64,000 nt of DNA. It comes from Mesorhizobium sp. M3A.F.Ca.ET.080.04.2.1 (GTDB lineage Bacteria > Pseudomonadota > Alphaproteobacteria > Rhizobiales > Rhizobiaceae). The notes under the pieces are model-generated. The model was given only the letters and a program-made list of their open reading frames with translations. It had not been told where the DNA came from and searched no databases. Shown here piece after piece: positions 57,341 through 64,000 of this stretch. The stretch covers positions 4,998,501 to 5,062,500 of the forward strand of contig NZ_CP034451.1 in NCBI RefSeq assembly GCF_003952525.1, read 5' to 3'. Each line of letters opens with the position of its first letter. Within the stretch, counting starts at the first letter, position 1. Made by a program: the position numbers and the translations under genes.

Positions 57341-57646
57341 TCGTAAACTTTTCCACAAAGCGCGATCCGAAAAATCGCTTTGCCGTGAATCGCTTACCGG
57401 CATTGCATGAATCTTTGTGACAGCGCCTTTCCACATGCGAATGACGCAGTGCGAAAAATTGGGCTGTTCACGCGACTCCCGATCAATAGACTGAATTTGT
57501 TGCATGATTCGAAGCTGGGTCATGCGCCGGGCGGTGGGGTCCGGTTGGGGTCTGTGAAAGCCCCGGCCGTCCGAGTTCTGGACAGGATTGTTCGTCGTGT
57601 GTGCCCCGCGGAGCGTGTGGCGCTCCCCTGAACACAGGAAGCATTC
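57341..57646. other. AT-richer intergenic region with four GANTC sites
   Basis: About 306 bases between the UbiK-like and YbjN genes. Four GANTC sites, the target of the alphaproteobacterial cell-cycle methylase CcrM, lie at 57387, 57409, 57474 and 57506. A hairpin-like sequence (AAAGCGCGAT ... ATCGCTTT, 57358-57381) lies 18 bases after the first gene and may end its transcript. The region holds the YbjN promoter. No gene seen. Confidence 0.5.
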
Positions 57647-58147
57647 ATGGAACTCCTCGAACTCGAATTCTCCCGCGAAATCCACCCGGTGGATGTGATC
57701 GAGCAGGTGGCGCACAACAACGACTGGGCTTTCGAGCGCGCCGGCGACGACGAGATCTCGATTTCGGTGGCAGGCAGCTGGACCGATTATCACGTCTCCT
57801 TCTCGTGGATGGAGGATTTTGAGGCGCTGCATCTGGCCTGCGCCTTCGACATCAAGGTGCCGGAGATGCGCACGCTCGAAGTGATGCGGCTCCTGTCGCT
57901 GATCAACGAGCAGATGCTGTTCGGCCATTTCGACCTCTGGGAGCAGGAAGGCGCCATCATGTTCCGGCAGTCGCTGCTGCTGGCCGGCGGGGTCGAGCCG
58001 TCGAGCCAGCAGGTCGAGGTGTTGCTGTCGTCGGCGCTCGAAGCCTGCGAATGCTATTTCCAGGCCTTCCAGTTCGTCGTCTGGTCCGGCACGTCGGCCA
58101 AGGACGCGCTGTCCAGCGTGCTGTTCGAAACGCATGGAACTGCCTGA
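57647..58147 (+). CDS. YbjN domain protein
   Basis: A 166-residue protein of the YbjN family, related to type III secretion chaperones in fold. It starts MELLELEFSREIHPVDVIEQVAHNNDWAFER and has DYHVSFSWMEDFEALHLACAFDIKVPE and LLSLINEQMLFGHFDLW. AGGAAG lies before the ATG. Role unknown; in E. coli YbjN affects motility and stress. Eighteen bases before the csaA-like gene on the same strand. Confidence 0.9.
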   Translation: MELLELEFSREIHPVDVIEQVAHNNDWAFERAGDDEISISVAGSWTDYHVSFSWMEDFEALHLACAFDIKVPEMRTLEVMRLLSLINEQMLFGHFDLWEQEGAIMFRQSLLLAGGVEPSSQQVEVLLSSALEACECYFQAFQFVVWSGTSAKDALSSVLFETHGTA

Positions 58148-58165
58148 ACGCCGCCGGGATTTGCA

Positions 58166-58525
58166 ATGAGTTCAAGTGGCGCGCGCAAGCCCGAGATCAG
58201 CTTTGCCGATTTCGACCGTGTCGATATCCGCGCCGGCACGATCATCGAAGCCGAGCCTTTCCCCGAGGCGCGCAAGCCGGCATTCAAGCTGAAGATCGAC
58301 TTCGGCCCGGTGATCGGCGTGAAGAAATCTTCGGCGCAGATCACCAAATACTATGCGCCGGAGACACTGATCGGCCGGCAGGTCTTTGCCGTGGTCAACT
58401 TCCCGCCGCGCCAGATAGGCCCTTTCATGTCCGAAGTGCTGACGCTGGGCTTTCCCGACGAGGAGGGCGCCGTGGTGCTCGGCGCCATCGAGCGCAGGGT
58501 GCCGGACGGCGGGCGGCTGTTTTAG
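58166..58525 (+). CDS. csaA: CsaA-type tRNA-binding protein
   Basis: A 119-residue protein with the tRNA-binding OB fold: [35 protein letters not shown], then [37 protein letters not shown]. CsaA proteins bind tRNA and have chaperone-like activity. Its stop TAG (58523-58525) overlaps the first base pair of a palindromic element. Probably co-transcribed with the YbjN gene. Confidence 0.92.
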   Translation: MSSSGARKPEISFADFDRVDIRAGTIIEAEPFPEARKPAFKLKIDFGPVIGVKKSSAQITKYYAPETLIGRQVFAVVNFPPRQIGPFMSEVLTLGFPDEEGAVVLGAIERRVPDGGRLF

Positions 58526-58669
58526 GATGCATTGATATTGAGGTGAGGGCGGCTTGCGAACGGCAGTCTCCTGCGCTTCCGGTGCTCACATATCCAAAGA
58601 CGACGCTCCGCTCCGGTTCTCGGAGCCCACCATTCTCAGCTCGGCCTGACCTGAATCTCAACGCATCCT
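58524..58669. repeat. Long palindromic element, family A copy 2
   Basis: Left arm 58524-58547 and right arm 58646-58669 match in 20 of 24 positions. The interior shares CTGCGCT-CCGGTGCTCAC and CGCTCCGCTCCGGTTCTC with the copy at 33637-33778, and the right end CTCGGCCTGACCTGAATC is identical. It lies between convergent csaA and glycosyltransferase genes. Confidence 0.8.
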
Positions 58670-58683
58670 ATACGCCAAGGCGT

Positions 58684-59706
58684 TCACGCCGCGAGCTTGC
58701 GCGTCTTTCCCAGCGCTTCCTCGACGACGTCGAGAAACATTTCGGCGCAGGCCTTCCAGCTGTAGCGCAGAGCGCGCTGGCGCGCCTCGGCGCGGTCGAC
58801 CTGGAGCGCCTTGAGCGCGGCCTCGCCTAGGTCCTCGGACACGGCCCCGCCGATGCCGTCGCCGACGATGTCGATCGGACCGGTCACCGGGTAGGCGGCC
58901 ACCGGCGTGCCGCTGGCTAAAGCCTCGATGATGACGTTGCCGAACGTGTCGGTGCGGCTCGGAAAGACGAACACGTCGGCCGATGCGTAAATTTCCGCCA
59001 GTTCGTCGTTCGGGCGATGGCCGAGAAAATGCGCGTTCGGATAGCGTGCCTTGAGCTTCGCCAATTCCGGTCCCTCGCCGACCACCACCTTGCTGCCGGG
59101 CAGGTCGAGGTCGAGGAAGGCGCTCAGGTTCTTCTCGATCGCGACGCGACCGACGCAAAGGAAGACCGGACGGGGAAAGCTCGTCTGCTTGTGCTTTTCC
59201 GGCCGGAAATGCTCGGTGTCGACGCCGCGCGTCCAAGGCCTCAGCTTGTCGAAGCCGCGCGCGGCCAGATCGTCCGCCAGCGACCGCGTGGCGACAAGCG
59301 TGCCGTGTCCGGAATTGTGGAAGTCGCGCAGCCAGTTGTAGGTCCAACGCTCCGGCACCGGCAGGCGGGCGCTGAGATATTCGGGGAAGCGCGTGTGATA
59401 GCTGGTGGTGAAGGGGCGGCCGGCCCTGCGGCAATAACGGCGCGCCATGATGCCGAGCGGACCTTCGGTAACGATGTGGATATGGTCGGCCTTGCGCGCA
59501 TCGATCAGCTGCGCCACGCGGCTTGGCGTGGTAAGCGCCAGGCGGATGTCCGGATAGGTCGGCAGCGGCAAGGTGCGGAAAGTGTTCGGCGTCAGGAAGT
59601 CGACCTGGACGTCGAAAGTTTTCAGTGTCTCGGTCAGCCGTTCCAGCGTGTGCACGACGCCATTGACCTGCGGCCGCCAGGCGTCGGTGACCATCAGGAT
59701 GCGCAT
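58684..59706 (-). CDS. GT4-type glycosyltransferase
   Basis: A 340-residue GT-B-fold glycosyltransferase of the group 1/GT4 kind. It starts MRILMVTDAWRPQVNGVVHTL, a pattern of lipid or mannosyl transferases; the C-terminal nucleotide-sugar region has VFLCVGRVAIEKNL, and EIYASADVFVFPSRTDTFGNVIIEALASGTPV with the conserved E-x7-E. No membrane segment. Acceptor unknown: glycolipid synthesis is a reasonable guess. No gene cluster for polysaccharide is nearby. Confidence 0.87.
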   Translation of the reverse strand: MRILMVTDAWRPQVNGVVHTLERLTETLKTFDVQVDFLTPNTFRTLPLPTYPDIRLALTTPSRVAQLIDARKADHIHIVTEGPLGIMARRYCRRAGRPFTTSYHTRFPEYLSARLPVPERWTYNWLRDFHNSGHGTLVATRSLADDLAARGFDKLRPWTRGVDTEHFRPEKHKQTSFPRPVFLCVGRVAIEKNLSAFLDLDLPGSKVVVGEGPELAKLKARYPNAHFLGHRPNDELAEIYASADVFVFPSRTDTFGNVIIEALASGTPVAAYPVTGPIDIVGDGIGGAVSEDLGEAALKALQVDRAEARQRALRYSWKACAEMFLDVVEEALGKTRKLAA

Positions 59707-59914
59707 GGCTGCCCTTCGCTGGAAAGATTTTTAGCCCAGCCCTTGTGATGGCGGAGCGGCGACCAGGCAGCAGCTTGCGCTTCGCTCCAGCGCACCCGGG
59801 CGGGCACGGGATCGAAGCCTGGCGGCAGGGCCGAATCGATCTGGGTCGCGCGCTTCATGCGCGCTCTTGACCATGGTTTCATGACGGGCGGATGACTCCC
59901 GTCCTTGCCCCGAC

Positions 59915-61330
59915 TTACGCGGGCACCTTGATCACGGCGCGCAAGCCGCCGAGCGGGCTGTCTTCGAGGCTGATGTCGCCGCCATGGCTGCGGGCGATGT
60001 CGCGGGCAATCGACAGGCCGAGGCCGGTGCCGCTGGCATCGAGGTTGCGCGCCTCGTCGAGCCTGAGGAACGGCTTGAACACCTCCTCGCGCTTTTCGGG
60101 CGCAATGCCCGGACCGTCGTCGTCGATGGTGACCGTCAGCGAGCCGCGACCGTGATTGGCATCGACTTCGACGGTCTTGGCGTAGCGGAAGGCGTTGCCG
60201 ATCACATTCGAGAGCAGCCGGGCAAAGGCGTTGGGCCGCACATGCACGGTCGGATCGCCGACAAGCGTTGTCGACAGCTTGCATCTGCGCAGCAAAGCTT
60301 CTTCCCCGAGCTTCTGGAAATAGGCTTGCAGGTCGAAGCGGCCGGCGTCTTCCGTAGCCTCACCGCGGGCGAAGGCGAGATAGCCCTCCAGCATCGACTG
60401 CATGTCGTCGATGTCCTGGTTGAGCGCGGCCTTGGTTTCGGCCTTGCCGCCGGCCAGCGCCAGCTGCAGCTTGAAGCGGGTGAGGATGGTCCTGAGGTCG
60501 TGGCTGACGCCAGTGAGCATCGCCGTGCGCTGCTCGATCTGGCGCTCGATGCGCTCGCGCATCTGGATGAAGGCAAAGCCGGCACGGCGCACCTCCTCGG
60601 CGCCGCGCGGACGAAAATCGCGCGGCATCGGCCGCCCTTTGCCGAAGCTCTCGGCAGCCTCGGCGAGCGTGAGGATCGGCCGGATCTGATTGCGCAGGAA
60701 GGGAATGGCGATCATCAGCAGCACCAGCGAGGTGCCGACCATCCAGATCAGGAAGATATGGGTATTCGAGGCGTAGGCCTGGCTGCGGCGCACGAAGACG
60801 CGCAGGACTTTGCCTTCCAACTGCACGCGGACTTCGACGATGTTAGAATTGCCGACCGTGTCGATCCAGAAGGGTCGGTTGATCTGCCTAGTGATCTCCG
60901 ACGACAGGGCCTCGTCGAGGATCGAGAAGAACGGTTTTGGGCCGGGCGGCGGCAGCGGATCGGGCGGCAGCAGATCCACTTTCAGCTGCATGCGATCCTG
61001 AGCGATGCGGATGATGTTGGCGTAGTCGGCGTCGTGCGGATAGGTCTCCATCATGTCGATGATGGCGGCGATGTCACGCACGGTCGCCTGCGACAGGCGC
61101 TGGGTGACCGTCTGCCAATGGCGTTCCATGAAGACGAAGGCGACCACCGACTGCAACAGGATCATCGGGGCGATGACGATGATCAGCGAGCGAGCATAGA
61201 GCCGCTTCGGCATGTAGAGCGCGACCAGGCGCCAGAACCGGTTCCAGGCGCGCGGCATCGCTCTTAGCGTGCGCATCGCGAGTTCGCCGTGGCCGCCGCC
61301 TTCGGGCTGTTCCAGTTGCGTGGTCGCCAT
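59915..61330 (-). CDS. EnvZ-like sensor histidine kinase
   Basis: A 471-residue kinase with membrane helices at about residues 47-68 and 190-212 enclosing a periplasmic part of about 120 residues, then HAMP. The phosphoacceptor is H277 in VSHDLRTILTR; GNAFRYA, DDDGPGIAP and GTGLGLSIA are the N and G boxes. The isoleucine after HDLRT in place of proline is common in alphaproteobacterial EnvZ relatives. I chose the ATG at 61330 with GGAAGGG upstream. Follows its regulator by 51 bases. Confidence 0.93.
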   Translation of the reverse strand: MATTQLEQPEGGGHGELAMRTLRAMPRAWNRFWRLVALYMPKRLYARSLIIVIAPMILLQSVVAFVFMERHWQTVTQRLSQATVRDIAAIIDMMETYPHDADYANIIRIAQDRMQLKVDLLPPDPLPPPGPKPFFSILDEALSSEITRQINRPFWIDTVGNSNIVEVRVQLEGKVLRVFVRRSQAYASNTHIFLIWMVGTSLVLLMIAIPFLRNQIRPILTLAEAAESFGKGRPMPRDFRPRGAEEVRRAGFAFIQMRERIERQIEQRTAMLTGVSHDLRTILTRFKLQLALAGGKAETKAALNQDIDDMQSMLEGYLAFARGEATEDAGRFDLQAYFQKLGEEALLRRCKLSTTLVGDPTVHVRPNAFARLLSNVIGNAFRYAKTVEVDANHGRGSLTVTIDDDGPGIAPEKREEVFKPFLRLDEARNLDASGTGLGLSIARDIARSHGGDISLEDSPLGGLRAVIKVPA

Positions 61331-61381
61331 TCGCCCTTCCGCTCGTCGATGGCCGTTCACCAAAGGCCGTCGATGAGCATG

Positions 61382-62101
61382 TTATTCCACGCTGAGCCGA
61401 TACCCAATACCGCGCACGGTCTGCAGCCAGACCGGGTTGGACGGATCGCGCTCGATCTTGCGGCGCAGCCGGTTGATCTGGACATCGATCGTGCGCTCGC
61501 CGACGTCCGATTCGTCGCCGACGAGTTCGTGGCGCGGTATGGTCTCCCCGGCGCGCGCCGCGAAGATGGCCAGGATCTCCTGTTCGCGGTCGGTCAGCTT
61601 CAGCGCCTCGCCGCCGCGCTTCAACTCGCGCTTGGCGATCTGGAATGTATAGGGGCCAAACACCAGCTGCTCGACCTTGGGCGTCGCCGTCGGGCCGCCG
61701 CGGCGCAGTATGTTGTTGATGCGCAGGATCAATTCGCGCGGATCGAAAGGTTTCGGCAGATAGTCGTCGGCGCCGGCCTCTAGCCCGGTGATGCGGCTGT
61801 CGGTCTCCGAGAGCGCCGTCAGCATCAGGATCGGCACGTTCTTCTCGGCCCGCAACGCCTTGGTGAGGTCGACGCCGGTCTCGCCGGGCATCATCACGTC
61901 CAGCACGAGCAGGTCGAAATCGAGCCCTGCGAGCTTGCGCCGGGCCTCGCTGGAATTGCCGGCGACGGTGACGCGAAAGCCATTCTCTGACAGATACTGC
62001 TTGAGCAGGTTGCGGATGCGGGTATCGTCGTCGACCACCAGCAGATGCGGCGCATCATCGTCGGGCGCCGCCGGATGATCTACCTTCTCACTGGTCTCCA
62101 T
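61382..62101 (-). CDS. OmpR-like response regulator
   Basis: A 239-residue regulator: receiver with VVDDDTR, D68 (LLVLDVMMPGETG) and PKPFDPREL, then a winged helix ending VWLQTVRGIGYRLSVE. It overlaps the end of the marR-family gene by 14 bases and precedes the kinase gene, giving marR-regulator-kinase. In Rhodobacter capsulatus a MarR-like PetP and an OmpR-like PetR are paired and needed for bc1 cytochrome production; this gene order is similar, but petABC here is 20 kb away. Confidence 0.93.
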   Translation of the reverse strand: METSEKVDHPAAPDDDAPHLLVVDDDTRIRNLLKQYLSENGFRVTVAGNSSEARRKLAGLDFDLLVLDVMMPGETGVDLTKALRAEKNVPILMLTALSETDSRITGLEAGADDYLPKPFDPRELILRINNILRRGGPTATPKVEQLVFGPYTFQIAKRELKRGGEALKLTDREQEILAIFAARAGETIPRHELVGDESDVGERTIDVQINRLRRKIERDPSNPVWLQTVRGIGYRLSVE

Positions 62102-62621
62102 GGTTTTTCCCCGATGTCTGCGCAGGCACAATGTCGATCTGCGCTCTTAGTTCCGGATTGACCATCGCCTCCAGAAATCTTTCGATCGAAGCGCGTTCGG
62201 CGGCACCGGAATCCTCCAATGCAGCACGGATGCGGCGCGACTGTGGCCGGGCGAGCGCTAGCGCCAGGGCGCGGCCCTTGGCGGTGGGGTAGAGCTCGCG
62301 CTGGCGGCGGTCGCGCGGACCCTGCAGCTGGACGATATGGTCGGTGTCGATCAACTGCTTCAGCACCCGCGCCAGGCTCTGCTTGGTGATCTTCAGCACG
62401 TCCAGCAACTCGGCAACCGTGAGGCCGGGCCTGCGGTTGACGAAATGCAGCACGCGGTGATGGGCGCGGCCGAAGCCGTAATCGGCCAGGATCTGGTCGG
62501 GATCGGAAGTGAAATCGCGGTAGGCGAAGAAGAACAGCTCGATGATGGCGAAGTCGATACCGTCCTCGTCGGTGACCGCCGTCCTGATCGGTTTTCCGGC
62601 TGCGGGGTTTCGATCCGTCAT
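62088..62621 (-). CDS. MarR-family regulator
   Basis: A 177-residue MarR protein. The winged helix is at about residues 55-120: LHFVNRRPGLTVAELLDVLKITKQSLARVLKQLID, then GPRDRRQRELYPTAKGRAL. I chose the ATG at 62621 with GGAGA upstream; the longer frame runs through the promoter. A 33-base inverted repeat lies 18 bases before the ATG and is probably its own operator. Overlaps the response regulator start, so the three genes form one operon. Divergent from ilvE. Confidence 0.92.
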   Translation of the reverse strand: MTDRNPAAGKPIRTAVTDEDGIDFAIIELFFFAYRDFTSDPDQILADYGFGRAHHRVLHFVNRRPGLTVAELLDVLKITKQSLARVLKQLIDTDHIVQLQGPRDRRQRELYPTAKGRALALALARPQSRRIRAALEDSGAAERASIERFLEAMVNPELRAQIDIVPAQTSGKNHGDQ

Positions 62622-62639
62622 CTCTTCTCCATGCGAAAC

Positions 62640-62672
62640 GGAAATTATGTCAGCACTGTTGACGTAATTTCC
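62640..62672. promoter_or_regulatory. Large inverted repeat over the marR promoter
   Basis: GGAAATTATGTCA (62640-62652) and TGACGTAATTTCC (62660-62672) match in 12 of 13 positions around GCACTGT. On the minus strand it contains CATAAT, close to a -10 box. A dimeric repressor bound here would block the operon, so autoregulation by the MarR protein is likely. Confidence 0.7.
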
Positions 62673-62881
62673 CGGTAATGGTAATTTTTGACAAGCTTTT
62701 CGGCGGATTGCGATCGAAAAGGCAAGCGGAAGTCGTTTTTCTGGAACTTCCTGAGTTTGCCATGCTTTGATTATCCGCCTACGCTTGCGGGCACCGGCTG
62801 ACGTTCCAGACGCCGTCGCGCGGCTGACACGAAACGCTGAACGACACAATGATATGCGGGCCGCGCCCGCGGGAGGTTCCC

Positions 62882-63775
62882 ATGGCATCCGTTCCCTTCG
62901 ATCAACTGGACGGCTTTATCTGGATGAACGGCGAGTTCGTCAAATGGACCGACGCCAAGATCCACGTGCTGACCCATGGCCTGCATTATGCCAGCGCCGT
63001 CTTCGAGGGCGAGCGCGCCTATGGCGGCCAGATCTTCAAGCTGACCGAGCACAATGAGCGGCTGCACGAGTCGGCGCGCCTGCTCGGCTTCAAGATTCCC
63101 TATTCGGTGGCCGAGATCGACGAGGCCTGCCGCACGCTTCTGAAGAAGCAGGGTTTCCAGGACGCCTATGTGCGCCCGATCGCCTGGCGCGGCAGCGAGC
63201 AGATGGGCGTCTCGGCGCAGAACAACCGCATCAACTGCGCCATCGCCATCTGGCAGTGGCCGAGCTATTTCGATCCGGCGCAGAAGCTCAAGGGCATCCG
63301 TCTCGACATCGCCGAATGGCGCCGGCCCGATCCGCGCACCGCGCCCTCCAAGTCGAAGGCCGCCGGCCTCTACATGATCTGCACCCTGTCCAAGCATGCG
63401 GCGGAAGCCAAGGGCTATGCCGACGCCATGATGCTCGACTGGCGCGGCCAGGTCGCGGAAGCGACGGGCGCCAACATCTTCTTCGTCAAGGACGGCAAGA
63501 TACACACGCCGACGCCCGACTGCTTCCTTGACGGCATCACCCGCCGCACGGTGATCGGGCTTGCCAAGGACCGGGGTGTGGAAGTGATCGAACGCGCGAT
63601 CATGCCGGACGAACTCGAGGGTTTTGAGCAGTGCTTCCTCACCGGCACTGCTGCCGAAGTCACTCCGGTCTCCGAAATCGGCCCATACCGATTCGAGGTC
63701 GGCGAGATCGCCAAGACATTGATGAACGACTATTCCGCTGCCGTGCAACCAAAGCACGCGATCGCCGCAGAATAG
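62882..63775 (+). CDS. ilvE: Branched-chain amino-acid aminotransferase
   Basis: A 297-residue fold-type IV PLP aminotransferase. The opening is FIWMNGEFVKWTDAKIHVLTHGLHYASAVFEGERAY; the PLP lysine is in KSKAAGLYM, and EATGANIFFVKDGKIHTP and FLTGTAAEVTPV are family blocks. It interconverts Leu, Ile and Val with their keto acids. GGGAGG lies just before the ATG. Divergent from the marR operon; the 260 bases between hold both promoters. Confidence 0.94.
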   Translation: MASVPFDQLDGFIWMNGEFVKWTDAKIHVLTHGLHYASAVFEGERAYGGQIFKLTEHNERLHESARLLGFKIPYSVAEIDEACRTLLKKQGFQDAYVRPIAWRGSEQMGVSAQNNRINCAIAIWQWPSYFDPAQKLKGIRLDIAEWRRPDPRTAPSKSKAAGLYMICTLSKHAAEAKGYADAMMLDWRGQVAEATGANIFFVKDGKIHTPTPDCFLDGITRRTVIGLAKDRGVEVIERAIMPDELEGFEQCFLTGTAAEVTPVSEIGPYRFEVGEIAKTLMNDYSAAVQPKHAIAAE

Positions 63776-63800
63776 AAACAGTCGCAGGTTCTGACGCAAC

Positions 63801-63830
63801 GGGGCGGTTTTCGAGCCGCCCCTGTTTGTT
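63801..63830 (+). terminator. Intrinsic terminator of ilvE
   Basis: GGGGCGG (63801-63807) pairs with CCGCCCC (63816-63822) around an eight-base loop, followed by TGTTTGTTTT. Twenty-five bases after the stop. Confidence 0.82.
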
Positions 63831-63835
63831 TTCAC

Positions 63836-63904
63836 TAGAGAATTCCAGGAATGGTGCGTAGCGGTTTCCGTCCGGAATTGTGCAAAAACAAACACTTAGA
63901 GCGG
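63836..63904. repeat. Dispersed rhizobial palindrome (copy 4 of 4)
   Basis: Runs from TAGAGAATTCCAGGAATGG through GCGGTTTCCGTCCGGAATTG to TTAGAGCGG, in the opposite orientation to the copies at 19421, 31615 and 52245. Arms AATTCC (63841) and GGAATT (63874). This is the fullest copy in the window. Confidence 0.68.
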
Positions 63905-63959
63905 CTCAGCGATTCTGTGCAGAGCTGAGGCGCTCCAGCCAGACTTGGAAAGGAAAGCC

Positions 63960-64000
63960 ATGGGTCAGCTCAACGCCGGCATAGTGCCGGTCACGCCCTT
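63960..64000 (+). CDS. Probable MBL-fold hydrolase, only the start visible
   Basis: An ATG at 63960, with GGAAAGG upstream, opens a frame reading MGQLNAGIVPVTP that runs off the right edge. The AGI-PVTPF opening is what I expect from a family of glyoxalase II-like metallo-beta-lactamase hydrolases, but 13 residues are too few to be sure. Confidence 0.4.
   Translation, partial: MGQLNAGIVPVTP

Noticed and set aside
59694..59882. A 62-codon minus-strand frame (MKPWSRARMKRATQ) between the histidine kinase and glycosyltransferase genes
   Set aside because: No good ribosome site, overlaps the glycosyltransferase start by 13 bases and shows no family pattern; could be real but is not supported.

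Overview
The window reads as chromosomal DNA of a high-GC alphaproteobacterium of the order Rhizobiales, most like Mesorhizobium. This is inferred from gene content (choXWV, petABC, rhizobial small-protein families, the MoxR-DUF58-DUF4159 envelope operon) and from intergenic palindromic repeats of the kind that litter rhizobial chromosomes. Gene density is high. I recognise no tRNA, rRNA, CRISPR array, prophage or insertion-sequence transposase.

Layout. 0-3.4 kb: an unrecognised two-gene minus-strand unit (partial gene plus coiled-coil protein), a cytochrome c and thymidine kinase. 3.7-6.8 kb: choline ABC importer choXWV with a hairpin between choX and choWV. 7-15 kb: sulfur and amino-acid metabolism (MBL-rhodanese persulfide dioxygenase, cysteine synthase, PLP decarboxylase) interleaved with two very similar BTAD/TolB-like/TPR regulators. 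15-19.8 kb: a YCII protein, a two-component system with divergent small secreted proteins, and an unlinked clpS. 19.9-26.7 kb: the MoxR envelope operon. 26.9-29.4 kb: DUF1285, CoA-type Nudix and CCA-adding enzyme in an overlapping operon. 29.5-35.7 kb: secreted subtilase with a barrel-like partner, DUF1059, DUF1344, hemF, soxR, trmL. 35.7-39.5 kb: a paired ABC exporter. 40.4-44 kb: cytochrome bc1 (petABC) and apt. 44-47.7 kb: two MaoC genes (one frameshifted), ychF, pth, rplY. 48-51 kb: frameshifted GST, Fsr-like MFS exporter and divergent AraC regulator. 51-57 kb: prs, lipoprotein, M24 hydrolase, pgeF, NDUFAF7-type methyltransferase, lgt. 57-64 kb: UbiK-like, YbjN, CsaA, glycosyltransferase, EnvZ/OmpR-like pair with MarR regulator, ilvE, and the start of a probable MBL hydrolase.

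Together this is mostly housekeeping: respiration (bc1, heme synthesis, cytochrome c), translation quality (pth, rplY, ychF, cca, trmL), nucleotide salvage (tdk, apt, prs) and envelope maintenance (lgt, MoxR operon, exporters), with local regulators beside their probable targets.

The least explained material is non-coding. Four families of dispersed or nested palindromes are visible (33637/58524; 6766/50995; 19421/31615/52245/63836; a heptamer array at 43967-44080). At seven gene ends their boundaries fall in or directly beside a stop codon. Other points of interest are a near-consensus SoxR box whose stronger promoter side faces no gene, a large inverted repeat over the marR promoter, an 11-bp direct repeat between a two-component system and small secreted proteins, and two frameshifted genes within 4 kb.
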